The position numbers were made by a program, and so were the translations under genes. Shown piece after piece: positions 50,591-58,601 of a stretch of 64,000 bases of DNA. Numbering within the stretch: the first letter of the stretch is position 1; every line of letters starts with the position of its first letter. The notes beneath the pieces are model-generated. The model saw only the letters and a program-made list of their open reading frames with translations. It did no database searches and was not told where the DNA came from. Origin of the DNA: Actinophytocola sp035634895 (GTDB taxonomy: Bacteria; Actinomycetota; Actinomycetes; Mycobacteriales; Pseudonocardiaceae); contig NZ_DASQCC010000119.1 of NCBI RefSeq assembly GCF_035634895.1, forward strand, positions 34,729 through 98,728, written 5' to 3'.

Positions 50591-52009
50591 ATGCGACCCG
50601 ATGACGGGTACCGGCTCCTGGTACAGGGCGTACTCGACTACGCCATCTTCATGCTCGACCCGGACGGGCACATCACCAGCTGGAACGCCGGCGCCCAGCA
50701 GATCAAGGGCTACCGCGAGGAGGAGATCCTCGGCAAGCACTTCTCGGTCTTCTACCCACCGGAGGACATCGCCGCCGGGAAGCCCTGGCACGAGCTCGAC
50801 CAGGCGATCCGGCACGGGCGGGTCGAGGACGAGGGCTGGCGGCTCCGCAAGGACGGCACCCGCTTCTGGGCCGACGTCGTGATCACCGCGTTGCGCGACG
50901 AGACCGGAGAGCTGCGCGGGTTCGGCAAGGTCACCCGGGACACGACCGACCGCCGCGCCGCCGAGGAGGCGCTGCGGGCGAGCGAGGAGCGCTTCCGCCT
51001 GCTCGTGCAGGGTGTGCGCGACCACGCGATCTTCATGCTCGACCCGGACGGGCACATCACCAGCTGGAACACCGGCGCCCAGCAGATCAAGGGCTACCGC
51101 GAGGAGGAGATCCTCGGCAAGCACTTCTCCGTCTTCTACCCGCCCGAGAACGCGGACCTGCCGAAGAAGGAGCTGGTGCGGGCGAGCAGGGACGGCCGGC
51201 TCGAGACCGAGGGCTGGCGGATCCGCAAGGACGGCACCCGCTTCTGGGCCAACATCGTGATCACCGCGATGTACGACGACACCGGCACGCTCTGCGGCTT
51301 CGGCAAGGTCACCCGGGACATGACCGAGCGGCGCGCGGCCGAGCAGGCGCTGAGCGAGCGACGGCGGCTGCTCGGTCACCTCGTCGAGGCCCAGGAGCTG
51401 GAGCGCCGGCGGATCGCGTGGGACGTCCACGACGACTCCATCCAGGCCATGGTCGCGGTCGGCATGCGGTTGCAGCTGCTGGCCGGGCGGCTGCCGGCGG
51501 AGCAGCAGGAGCTGGCCGCGCAGCTGGACGAGGCGGTGCGCGCGTCGGTCGGCCGGCTGCGCGGCCTGGTCGCGAACCTGCGCCCGACGACCATCGACCA
51601 GCACGGTCTCGTCCCGTCGCTCGCCGGCTACCTGCGCGACGTCGTCCGCCCGTGGGGACTCGAGACGTCGCTGTCCGCCGAGCTGCCGAACGAGCCGCCG
51701 ATGCCGGTCGCGATCACGCTGTTCCGCATCTGCCAGGAGGCCCTGACCAACGTGCACAAGCACGCGCGGGCCACCCGCGTCGACGTCACGCTGGCCGGCA
51801 AGGACGGTGGCACGCTGGTGCGGGTCAGCGACGACGGTGTCGGCCTGCCCGACCCGGCGCCGGACGACCCGTACCGGCACTTCGGGCTACTGGAGATGCG
51901 CGAACGCGCCGAGATCGCCGGCGGCTGGTGGTCGGTCACCAGCACACCCGGCGGCGGCACGACGATCCAGTTCTGGCTGCCCACGGCACCCACCCAGGAG
52001 GAGGAATGA
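50591..52009 (+). CDS. Double-PAS sensor histidine kinase (HisKA_3/NarX-DegS type)
   Basis: A 472-residue soluble kinase. Two PAS domains (about 5-120 and 133-248) are close to identical: both contain FMLDPDGHITSWN, GAQQIKGYREEEILGKHFSV and RKDGTRFWA, exactly 128 codons apart. HisKA_3 follows with phospho-His280 in WDVHDDSIQAMVAVGMRL, then HATPase motifs ICQEALTNVHKHA, VSDDGVGLPD and GLLEMRERAE. There is no membrane segment, so it senses a cytosolic cue, possibly through heme or flavin in PAS. ATG 50591 used; GTG 50573 possible. The stop overlaps the ATG of the receiver gene (ATGA). Confidence 0.92.
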   Translation: MRPDDGYRLLVQGVLDYAIFMLDPDGHITSWNAGAQQIKGYREEEILGKHFSVFYPPEDIAAGKPWHELDQAIRHGRVEDEGWRLRKDGTRFWADVVITALRDETGELRGFGKVTRDTTDRRAAEEALRASEERFRLLVQGVRDHAIFMLDPDGHITSWNTGAQQIKGYREEEILGKHFSVFYPPENADLPKKELVRASRDGRLETEGWRIRKDGTRFWANIVITAMYDDTGTLCGFGKVTRDMTERRAAEQALSERRRLLGHLVEAQELERRRIAWDVHDDSIQAMVAVGMRLQLLAGRLPAEQQELAAQLDEAVRASVGRLRGLVANLRPTTIDQHGLVPSLAGYLRDVVRPWGLETSLSAELPNEPPMPVAITLFRICQEALTNVHKHARATRVDVTLAGKDGGTLVRVSDDGVGLPDPAPDDPYRHFGLLEMRERAEIAGGWWSVTSTPGGGTTIQFWLPTAPTQEEE

Positions 52010-52389
52010 CCGAGCAGTTCCGCGTACTGGTCGCGGACGACGACCCGATGCTGCGCATGGCGCTGTCCGAGGTCATCGCGGCGGAGGCCGACCTGCACGT
52101 GGTCGCCACGGCGGCCGACGCGCAGGAAGCCGCTGACCTGGCCGAACGCCACACCCCGGACGTGGCGCTGATCGACGTGCGAATGCCCGGCGGCGGCGGC
52201 ACGCACGCGACCCGCGAGATCAGGACGCGGTCACCACGCACCCGGCTGCTCGCGTTCTCCGCGTACGACGACTCCGGCGCGGCGGAGGAGCTGAAACGGC
52301 TCGGTGTCAAGGAGTTCCTGGTCAAGGGCATCACGAACGCCGAGATCGTGGCGGCGGTGCGGCGGGCCGGCGCGGACGCCGAGGGCTGA
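52006..52389 (+). CDS. Stand-alone receiver domain protein
   Basis: A 127-residue CheY-like protein. Acidic pocket D11-D13, phospho-acceptor Asp57 in VALIDVRMPGGGG, Ser/Thr position in LLAFSAYD, Lys in FLVKGITN. NarL-type effector DNA-binding domain is missing and the frame ends cleanly with ADAEG, so it is a single-domain output, perhaps acting on a partner such as the neighbouring RsbW or STAS protein. The ATG overlaps the kinase stop, with GGAGGAGG in the kinase 3' end as ribosome site. Confidence 0.9.
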   Translation: MTEQFRVLVADDDPMLRMALSEVIAAEADLHVVATAADAQEAADLAERHTPDVALIDVRMPGGGGTHATREIRTRSPRTRLLAFSAYDDSGAAEELKRLGVKEFLVKGITNAEIVAAVRRAGADAEG

Positions 52390-52547
52390 GACCGGGCCCG
52401 ACCTGCTCGCCTGGACACAGCCAGCACACCGTGCGATGCTGGATCGAGGTTGAGCAACCAGCCAACAGGCGGTGTGGACGAAGAACGCCGCGAGCTGGGG
52501 TGGCTCCATTCGCTCTGGCTTTCTCACCCACTTCCAGGGGAGATCCG

Positions 52548-52949
52548 ATGAGCGAGAGAACTGTGGCGATCAACCGCCGCGTGACCGCGAACGAGTATCT
52601 GACCGTCCGTCTTGTGCACGAACGCCAGGATCTGGACAGAATCAACCCCGTCGGGGAGATCGACCTGTGCACCGCGCCGCTGCTGCGCGAGGCACTCCTC
52701 GACACCGAGGACCGTGACGTACGCAACGTGCTGGTCGACCTGTCCCGGGTGGACTTCCTCGCGCTGGCCGGCGTGCACGAACTGCGTGCGGCCAACGATC
52801 GCCGCGCCGCGGTACACCTGCGGCTCGTGGTAGCCGCGCCGACGGCGGCCGCGCGGCGGACGCTGAGCCTCACCGAGGCCGCCGGCTCGCTGGAGATCTA
52901 CCTGACCACCTCGGGCGCACTGTCCGCACTGGCCAGTCCCGCTGTTTGA
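52548..52949 (+). CDS. STAS-domain anti-anti-sigma protein lacking the phospho-serine
   Basis: A 133-residue SpoIIAA/RsbV-like protein: INPVGEIDLCTAPLLREALL, VRNVLVDLSRVDFLALAGVHEL and LRLVVAAPTAAARRTLSL. In the standard motif the loop reads D-S-S-G with the second Ser phosphorylated; here it is L-A-G, so the usual switch residue is Ala. ATG 52548 has GGGGAGA upstream. It follows the receiver gene by 158 bases and has its own upstream region. Confidence 0.9.
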   Translation: MSERTVAINRRVTANEYLTVRLVHERQDLDRINPVGEIDLCTAPLLREALLDTEDRDVRNVLVDLSRVDFLALAGVHELRAANDRRAAVHLRLVVAAPTAAARRTLSLTEAAGSLEIYLTTSGALSALASPAV

Positions 52950-52976
52950 GCCGATTCGCCGGAGGCATCCCCCGGC

Positions 52977-53633
52977 ATGTGGCTCACCCGCCCACCGGGC
53001 GTCTATCCTCCGCAGCACGACACGTGGCTGCTGGTCGAGGCACTGGCAGCGGCCGCGATCCGGCCTGGTGCCAACGTTCTCGACATCGGCTGCGGCACGG
53101 GCGCACTGTCCGTCGCGGCCGCGAGCACGCGGCCACGCACCATCACGGCGGTCGACGTGTCCCGGCGGGCGGTGTTGGCCGCACGCCTGAACACGTCGCT
53201 GCGCGGCATCCGCGCCAGGATCCACTGTGGCGACGCCTTCAAACAGGTCGCGGGCCGCGGTTTCGACCTGATACTCGCGAACCCGCCCTACGTGCCCGGC
53301 GTCTCGGCCTGCCCACGGGGACGAGATCGTGCGTGGGATGCCGGCGTGGACGGCCGCGACTTCCTGAACCGGCTGTGCGCCAACGCTCCGCTGCTGCTGG
53401 CGCCGGGCGGCACGCTGCTCGTCGTCCACTCCACACTGTCCAATGTGGACGCCACGCTGCATCAGCTGCGCGGCGGCGGGCTGAAGGCCGCGGTGGTCGC
53501 GCGGCAGGAGGCGCCGTTCGGCCCGGTGATGAACGGCCGCCGGGACCGGTTGCGCGAGCTGGGTTTCATCGAACCGGGACAGCGCTCCGAGGAGCTGGTG
53601 GTGATCCGCGGTGACCGACCGGCGACCCCGTAG
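52977..53633 (+). CDS. HemK2/Mtq2-like methyltransferase
   Basis: A 218-residue methyltransferase with the compact layout of HemK2 (N6AMT1-like): YPPQHDTWLLVEAL, motif I VLDIGCGTGALSVAAA, VDVSRRAVLAA and LILANPPYVPGV carrying the NPPY substrate motif, then DFLNRLCANAPLLLAPGGTLL. It lacks the PrmC N-terminal helix bundle. Likely target is a glutamine or other residue in a protein. ATG 52977. The CDGSH gene starts inside its 3' end (overlap 23 bp), so the two are coupled. Confidence 0.87.
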   Translation: MWLTRPPGVYPPQHDTWLLVEALAAAAIRPGANVLDIGCGTGALSVAAASTRPRTITAVDVSRRAVLAARLNTSLRGIRARIHCGDAFKQVAGRGFDLILANPPYVPGVSACPRGRDRAWDAGVDGRDFLNRLCANAPLLLAPGGTLLVVHSTLSNVDATLHQLRGGGLKAAVVARQEAPFGPVMNGRRDRLRELGFIEPGQRSEELVVIRGDRPATP

Positions 53634-53808
53634 GGTCCGTATCGTGCGGGACGGACCCATCCTCGTCGAGGGGCCCGTCGAGCTGGTGACGGACGACGGC
53701 ACGATCGTCCACTCGGCACGGTTCGTGGTCGCGGTGTGCGCGTGCCGGCGCAGCAAGAACTTCCCACTGTGCGACACGAGCCACCGCAAACGAGTCCGCG
53801 CCGACTAG
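53611..53808 (+). CDS. CDGSH-type iron-sulfur protein
   Basis: A 65-residue mini-protein with the CDGSH [2Fe-2S] motif: CACRRSKNFPLCDTSH, that is C-x-C-x2-S-x3-P-x-C-D-x2-H, all four ligands present (three Cys, one His). It is otherwise a small beta fold, cytosolic. The GTG at 53611 lies within the methyltransferase gene. Its stop overlaps by four bases the end of the convergent HO-like iron protein gene. The close pairing of the two iron proteins suggests electron transfer between them (inference). Confidence 0.9.
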   Translation: MTDRRPRRVRIVRDGPILVEGPVELVTDDGTIVHSARFVVAVCACRRSKNFPLCDTSHRKRVRAD

Positions 53809-54821
53809 GCCGATCCGCCTCCCGGGATCTGGACAGTGCCTGGGGGTGCGGTCACACCCGCGCCGCGGCGCAGCGAGGTCTGCCCGTCGCGCCAGGACTT
53901 CAGCACGTGGTCGGCGAAGCGGGACTCCAGGAACTCCGTGGCCCGCACCCCGAACACCACGTCCCCGGCCAGATGCGGCTCGCGGGCCAGCAGGTCGCCG
54001 ATCACGTCGTGGCGCAGGATCTGCTCGTGTACGGCGTCGGCCTCGATGTGCTCGGCGAAGAAGTGTGGGTCGCCGCCCAGGCGGTCCATCGCCTTGACCA
54101 TGCGGGCGGCGCTAGGCCCGGTCGTGATCTCCGCGGCGGCGAAGTGGCCGACCATCGCGCCCCGCAGCCTTCTGTGCAGGCCGAACAGCGACATCATGTC
54201 GACCACCGCGATGATCGGCGCCGGCACCTCGTCGAAGTAGGACAGGTAACCCGTGTCCAGCGCGGACGACGCCATCAGGTCCCGGTACAGCTGCGCGTGC
54301 ATGCGGTCGGCGTGCCCGCCGCCGAACTCGTCGAACTCGACGGCCACCAGCGCGGCCTTCGCCTGTCCCCACAGGCGCGGGATCACCCAAGCGTGCGGGT
54401 CGGCCTCCTTGTGGTGGTAGATCGAGCGGTGCACGAAGTACTCCTGGAGCTGCCACCACTCCCCCTCGTCCCGGAGGAAATGGGACACGCCCTCGCCCGG
54501 CACCGGCTCCACCAGCAGCTCGTCGAGCGCGGCCGTCACGTCGTCGCCCGGTTCGACCGAGTCACGCAGCGCCCGCTCGAACACCCACTCCAGCCGCCTG
54601 CGGTACTGGAGCAGCACCGGCGACCACTCCCAGTCGGAGTCGATCCCGGCGAACCCCTGGTAGTGCGGCTCGTACAGGGTGTGCAGCGCGACCGCGAGGT
54701 CCTCGCCGAACGGGTCGGCGCGGTCGACCTCCAGCATCGGCTCGATGCCGTCCCGCAGCAGCTCGACCGCCGCGGCCGACAACGGCCCACGCGGTTCGGG
54801 CAGAAGCGCTTCATTTCCCAT
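53805..54821 (-). CDS. Iron-containing redox enzyme, heme-oxygenase-like fold
   Basis: A 338-residue helical protein of the group annotated iron-containing redox enzyme (HO-like diiron oxidase/oxygenase). Candidate ligand segments are LYEPHYQGFAGIDSDWE, QEYFVHRSIYHHKEADPH, VAVEFDEFGGGHADRMH and FFAEHIEADAVHEQ, which supply the regularly spaced Glu and His of a diiron site. ATG 54821 has GGAG 7 bases upstream; the gene starts inside the tail of the YbdK gene (overlap 11 bp), so it is the third gene of the operon F420 enzyme, YbdK, HO-like enzyme. Substrate unknown. Confidence 0.85.
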   Translation of the reverse strand: MGNEALLPEPRGPLSAAAVELLRDGIEPMLEVDRADPFGEDLAVALHTLYEPHYQGFAGIDSDWEWSPVLLQYRRRLEWVFERALRDSVEPGDDVTAALDELLVEPVPGEGVSHFLRDEGEWWQLQEYFVHRSIYHHKEADPHAWVIPRLWGQAKAALVAVEFDEFGGGHADRMHAQLYRDLMASSALDTGYLSYFDEVPAPIIAVVDMMSLFGLHRRLRGAMVGHFAAAEITTGPSAARMVKAMDRLGGDPHFFAEHIEADAVHEQILRHDVIGDLLAREPHLAGDVVFGVRATEFLESRFADHVLKSWRDGQTSLRRGAGVTAPPGTVQIPGGGSA

Positions 54822-55878
54822 CGGACACTCCAATCACGACACTTCGCAACACGTTTTCGGCCGCCCGCTGCCGTTCCGCGCCCGTACCGCCACGCAGCAC
54901 CTGGCGGAACAGCTCGCGGACGGTGACGAGGTCACCGGCGAGCGCGGGCGCGACCCGCACGACCAGTTCGTAGAGCAGCTCCGCCACCGGCACCTCGCGT
55001 GCCAGCATCGGGTGCACACCCGGGCCGGCGAGCCCGTGCCGGGCCGCACCCCAGACCGCGGCGGCCAGCACCTGTTCGTCCAGCGCGGGCGCCTCCCGGC
55101 CGCGGGACAGCTCGGCGACCGCGGTCGTGACGAGCGCCCGGGACAGCGCGGCCTGCAGCAGCGCTGCCGGCACGTCCACGGCCGCGTCCGCCACCCGGAA
55201 CTCGACGGTCGGCCAGGACGGCGACGGCCGGACCAGCCAGAACGTCATGGCCGGGTCCTCGATCGCCCCGCAGTCGACGAGCCTGGCGACCCGCGCGGTG
55301 TAGTCGGCGGCGTCACGGAACCGAGGCGGCACACCGGCGCCCGGGAACCGGGACTGCTCGATCATGCGCCAGCTCGCGTACCCGGTGTCGCGGCCGTGGT
55401 GGAACGGCGAGTTCACCGACAGGGCGAGCAGGGCCGGCAGCCACGGTCGCACGTGGTTGCACACCGCGACCGCGGTCTCGAGGTCGGGCACGGCGACATG
55501 CACGTGGCAGCCGCAGGCCTGGTAGTCCCGCACGACCTCCGCGTACCGCGCGGCGATCCCGGCGAACCGGGCGCCGCCGCTGGTCATGGCCGGCCCGCCC
55601 AGCGGCGGGAGGCCGCTGGACACGAGCAACACGCCACACTCACGCGCCGCCGTGGCCAGCCGGTCCCGCCCCTGGCGCAGCCGGCTGCCCAGCTCGGCGA
55701 GCGTGGCGCAGGGCGGGGTCGCGGCCTCGACCTGGGTCTGGAGCAGCTCGGCGTGCACCGCGCCGGCGCCCGGCAGCTCGCGGGCGGCCTTGAGCACCTC
55801 GGTGGCGGCCGGCACGGTCCGTCCTGTCGGCGGATCGGCGAGCAGGAACTCCTCCTCGACCCCGAAGGTGGTGGTCAC
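54811..55878 (-). CDS. ybdK: YbdK-family carboxylate-amine (glutamate-cysteine) ligase
   Basis: A 355-residue member of the GCS2 family, weak gamma-glutamylcysteine ligases. Start TTTFGVEEEFLLADPPTGRT is the hallmark with Mg2+/ATP Glu residues; QTQVEAATPPC, YQACGCHVHVAVPD (metal/substrate) and SVNSPFHHGRDTGYASW follow, then TVEFRVADAAVD. Length is normal. GTG 55878 overlaps the stop of the F420 oxidoreductase gene (GTGA). Actinomycetes of this type use mycothiol and F420, so it may glutamylate a special substrate such as a redox cofactor or peptide (inference). Confidence 0.92.
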   Translation of the reverse strand: MTTTFGVEEEFLLADPPTGRTVPAATEVLKAARELPGAGAVHAELLQTQVEAATPPCATLAELGSRLRQGRDRLATAARECGVLLVSSGLPPLGGPAMTSGGARFAGIAARYAEVVRDYQACGCHVHVAVPDLETAVAVCNHVRPWLPALLALSVNSPFHHGRDTGYASWRMIEQSRFPGAGVPPRFRDAADYTARVARLVDCGAIEDPAMTFWLVRPSPSWPTVEFRVADAAVDVPAALLQAALSRALVTTAVAELSRGREAPALDEQVLAAAVWGAARHGLAGPGVHPMLAREVPVAELLYELVVRVAPALAGDLVTVRELFRQVLRGGTGAERQRAAENVLRSVVIGVSDGK

Positions 55879-56825
55879 CTCGACAACTGCGGCGACACTT
55901 CGTCGCGCCAGAAACGGAAGAACTCGTCCTGGTGCGGGCCGATCTGCGCCACGTGCACCTGGTCGAACCCGGCGTCCACGAAGGCCTGAACCTGTTGGAC
56001 GTACGGCTCGGGGTCGGGCCCGGTAGGCAGCGACAGCATGTCCTTGGTCACGAGCTCGCAGGCCTGCTCGAAGTGCCTCGGCTGCGGGAGGACCTGCGCC
56101 AGCTCGCCGGGGAGCCCCTCGTTCGGCCAGATCCGGTACGCGGTGTCGAGTCCCTCGTCGACGGTCGGGGCGTGGCAGACCTTGAAGCCGCCCTGCGCCG
56201 GGCCTTTGCCACCGGCGTCGCGGTAGGCCTTCAGGACCTCGGCGTCCGGCACCACGCTGACGAACCCGTCGGCGATGCGCCCGGCCAGCTCGGCGGCCTT
56301 CTTGCCGAACGCGGAGACGTAGATCGGGACCGGCTCGTCCGGGAGCGTGTAGACGCGGGCGTTCTCGACGGTGTAGTGCCTGCCGTGGTGGGTGCGGCTG
56401 CCGCCCTGGTGGAGCAGCCGGATGACGTCGACGGCCTCCTCGAGCATCTGCAGCCGGACGTCCGCGGTGGGCCACGCGTCGCCGAGGATGTGCTCGTTGA
56501 GCGCCTCGCCGGACCCGACGCCGAGCACGAACTCGCCCCGGAGCTGCACGGCCGCGGTGGCCGCGGCCTGCGCGAGCACGGCCGGGTGGACACGCACGGT
56601 GGGACAGGTCACGGCGGTGGTGACGGGCATGCCGGGCACGGCCTCGGACAGCGCGCCGATCACCGACCAGACGAACGGGCTCTGGCCCTGCGCCTCGTTC
56701 CAGGGGTGGTAGTGGTCGGAGATCCAGAGCCGCTCGAAGCCCGCGTCGGCGGCCTGCCTGGCCTGCCGCACGAGTTCGCCCGGACCGAACTCCTCACAGG
56801 ACAGGAAATATCCGATACCGACCAT
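55875..56825 (-). CDS. F420-dependent LLM oxidoreductase, G6PD-like (TIGR03557)
   Basis: A 316-residue F420 enzyme of the glucose-6-phosphate dehydrogenase-like group. Markers: MVGIGYFLSCEEFGPGELVR, FERLWISDHYHPWNEAQGQS, VTTAVTCPTVRVHPAVLAQA, GEFVLGVGSGEALNEHI and VYTLPDEPVPIYVSAFGKKA. The WISDHYHPW motif holds the His implicated in hydride transfer in FGD. ATG 56825 used, GTG/ATG a few codons earlier possible. First gene of the operon with ybdK and the HO-like enzyme. Confidence 0.92.
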   Translation of the reverse strand: MVGIGYFLSCEEFGPGELVRQARQAADAGFERLWISDHYHPWNEAQGQSPFVWSVIGALSEAVPGMPVTTAVTCPTVRVHPAVLAQAAATAAVQLRGEFVLGVGSGEALNEHILGDAWPTADVRLQMLEEAVDVIRLLHQGGSRTHHGRHYTVENARVYTLPDEPVPIYVSAFGKKAAELAGRIADGFVSVVPDAEVLKAYRDAGGKGPAQGGFKVCHAPTVDEGLDTAYRIWPNEGLPGELAQVLPQPRHFEQACELVTKDMLSLPTGPDPEPYVQQVQAFVDAGFDQVHVAQIGPHQDEFFRFWRDEVSPQLSR

Positions 56826-56862
56826 GACGCCCGGGTACCCGCAGGTCACCGGCTAAACCCGG

Positions 56863-56891
56863 GTGGGCGCCCGGCCGCGCCGGGCGCCCAC
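56863..56891. terminator. Terminator hairpin of the secreted protease gene
   Basis: Perfect 12-bp stem GTGGGCGCCCGG with its complement, 5-base loop, 33 bases after the protease stop on the minus strand. It also separates the protease from the F420 operon. Confidence 0.8.
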
Positions 56892-56896
56892 AGATT

Positions 56897-56935
56897 CTCA
56901 GGCGACTCTCTCAGGCGACTCTCTCAGGCGACGAC
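56897..56935. repeat. Three 13-bp tandem repeats at the protease stop codon
   Basis: On the minus strand GTCGCCTGAGAGA occurs three times in a row (the third truncated to GTCGCCTGAGA), beginning with the last codons GTC GCC TGA of the protease gene. Same unit length as the array after the dehydrogenase at 36.1 kb. Confidence 0.85.
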
Positions 56936-58057
56936 GAGCGAGAGCCCGTACGCGCCGAGGACCTCGTTCACCGGCTGGAACCAGGTCTCGCCGCCGGAGG
57001 AGCAGTTGCCCCAGCCGCCGGAGGTCATGCCCTGGGCCTGCTCGCCGGTGATGTACGAGCCGCCGGAGTCACCCGGCTCGGCGCACACGTTCGTGTGCGT
57101 CATCTGGAACACCGCGCCCTGCTGGTAGTTCACCGTCTCGTTCATGCCGAGGACGGTGCCGCAGTGCCAGTGCGTCGTGGAGCCGGACCGGCAGATCGAC
57201 GACCCGATCGGCGCGACCGCCGAGCCACGCACCAGCCGGTCCGGCACGGTGCCCCAGCCGAGCACGACCGGCACGGTCCACCAGCCGCCGCCGATGCGGA
57301 TGAACGAGAAGTCGTTGCCAGGGAACGAGGACGCGGCGAAGTTGCCCATCCACGACCCGTCCCAGCCGTTCACCGACGCGCCGGCGCCGCCACAGTGCCC
57401 GGCGCTCACGAACCCGCCCTGCACCGAGAACCCGATCGAGCAGCGCACGCTGCCGTTGATGATGTACGGGTCGCCGCCGACCGTGCCGGCCGCGAACGTC
57501 GTCGGCATCCGGTCGGTCACCTCGACCGTCACCGGCCCGAGCTTCCTCGCCGCGGCAAGGAACCCCGCCGCGTCACCGCCACGCCGGACCGTGACGACCA
57601 CACTGCCCGACCTGGGGTCGACCCGCCAGCTCGCGACGTCGGCCGGGGCCCGGACGCTGTCGAGCCTGGCCTTGACCGCGTCCAGTTCGGCCAGTGGACG
57701 CGGCACGCGGACGACCTCGGCGCCGGTGGCACGCACGGCCTTCGCCGTCGCGCCGGTACTGTCCAGGTTGGACAGCCCGATGACCAGCGTGCCGCGAGCG
57801 GCGTCGAACCAGGAGCCGCCGTAGGCCGCGCCGGCCGCCGCACGGGCGGCCGGATCGAGGTCCATGGCCACGGCTTCCTGACGCAGCCGGGTCTGGGCCT
57901 GTGCCTCGGTCAGCCCGAGGTCCCGCTGCATGGCGGCGACGAACGGGTCACTGGAGACGGTGGGCGCGGGGGTACCGGCCGCCGGCGTGCCGGCGAAGGC
58001 ACCGCTCAACGCGAGCGCACACGCCCCGACGGCGGCGAGCATACGTATTCTCTTCAT
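56924..58057 (-). CDS. Secreted S1E (streptogrisin/alpha-lytic type) serine protease
   Basis: A 377-residue preproprotease. Signal peptide MKRIRMLAAVGACALALSGA with cleavage near TPAAG; a prodomain of about 160 residues (QRDLGLTEAQAQTRLRQEA, WFDAARGTLVIGLSN) acts as folding chaperone; the mature domain starts after VTDRMPTTFAAGTVGG. Catalytic triad: His in FVSAGHCGG, Asp in GNDFSFIRI, Ser in AEPGDSGGSYI. Six Cys in three pairs are expected. It should degrade proteins outside the cell. ATG 58057 is followed by normal signal; GAGAGCGCTCTC-like palindrome lies about 35 bases upstream. Terminator and tandem repeats follow. Confidence 0.95.
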   Translation of the reverse strand: MKRIRMLAAVGACALALSGAFAGTPAAGTPAPTVSSDPFVAAMQRDLGLTEAQAQTRLRQEAVAMDLDPAARAAAGAAYGGSWFDAARGTLVIGLSNLDSTGATAKAVRATGAEVVRVPRPLAELDAVKARLDSVRAPADVASWRVDPRSGSVVVTVRRGGDAAGFLAAARKLGPVTVEVTDRMPTTFAAGTVGGDPYIINGSVRCSIGFSVQGGFVSAGHCGGAGASVNGWDGSWMGNFAASSFPGNDFSFIRIGGGWWTVPVVLGWGTVPDRLVRGSAVAPIGSSICRSGSTTHWHCGTVLGMNETVNYQQGAVFQMTHTNVCAEPGDSGGSYITGEQAQGMTSGGWGNCSSGGETWFQPVNEVLGAYGLSLVVA

Positions 58058-58160
58058 GTTTGCTCTCGTTTCTCAGCAGGGTTGAGAGGTGAGAGCGCTC
58101 TCACGGACAACCGTGAGGTATCCGGCGTGGTTCCGTCAAGGTCTGGACCAGATTCCACAG

Positions 58161-58475
58161 TTACCGGAGCGGTAACCGGTAGGCGATGGCCGTGAAGGCG
58201 CCCAGCCCGGCCGGGAGGTCGTACTCCGGCGCGCGTTCGTAACCCAGCCCACTCGTACAGCCGGATCGCCGCGCGCATGAAGTCCAAGGTGTGCAAGGCA
58301 AGCGTGGGCGCGCCGCCGGCGTTTTCCGCGCAGTGGGCCATGATCTCCCGCGCCACGCCCAGTCCGGTGGCAGGCGGACGGTCGCCGAGCCGGGCGGGTA
58401 GAGCCGCGCCCCGAGGATCTCGTCGCCGTCGACCGCCGCACAGCTGAATCCGGTCGCCCTGGGTACCAACGTCAT
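58161..58475 (-). pseudogene. Broken GNAT acetyltransferase gene
   Basis: The GNAT signature is spread over two frames. From ATG 58475 the frame reads SCAAVDGDEILGARLYPPGS; near 58380 it shifts and continues PPATGLGVAREIMAHCAENA, GAPTLALHTLDFMRAAIRLY, EWAG; near 58245 it shifts back to GYERAPEYDLPAGLGAFTAI and stops at 58161. The N-terminal half of a GNAT domain is missing, and about 15-20 residues seem deleted between PPGS and PPATG. Two frameshifts, truncation and internal deletion mark a decayed gene. Confidence 0.8.
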
Positions 58476-58601
58476 TGTCCTTGTCTCCCAGTGGTATCTA
58501 TGGCCCTGACCAGCGACGGCTCGTCCGTTCCGACCCGGCGAACCCACACCGCCCGGCCGGCCGGCACGAAGTTCACCCCATCGAATGAAAGGCGCGGCAC
58601 C

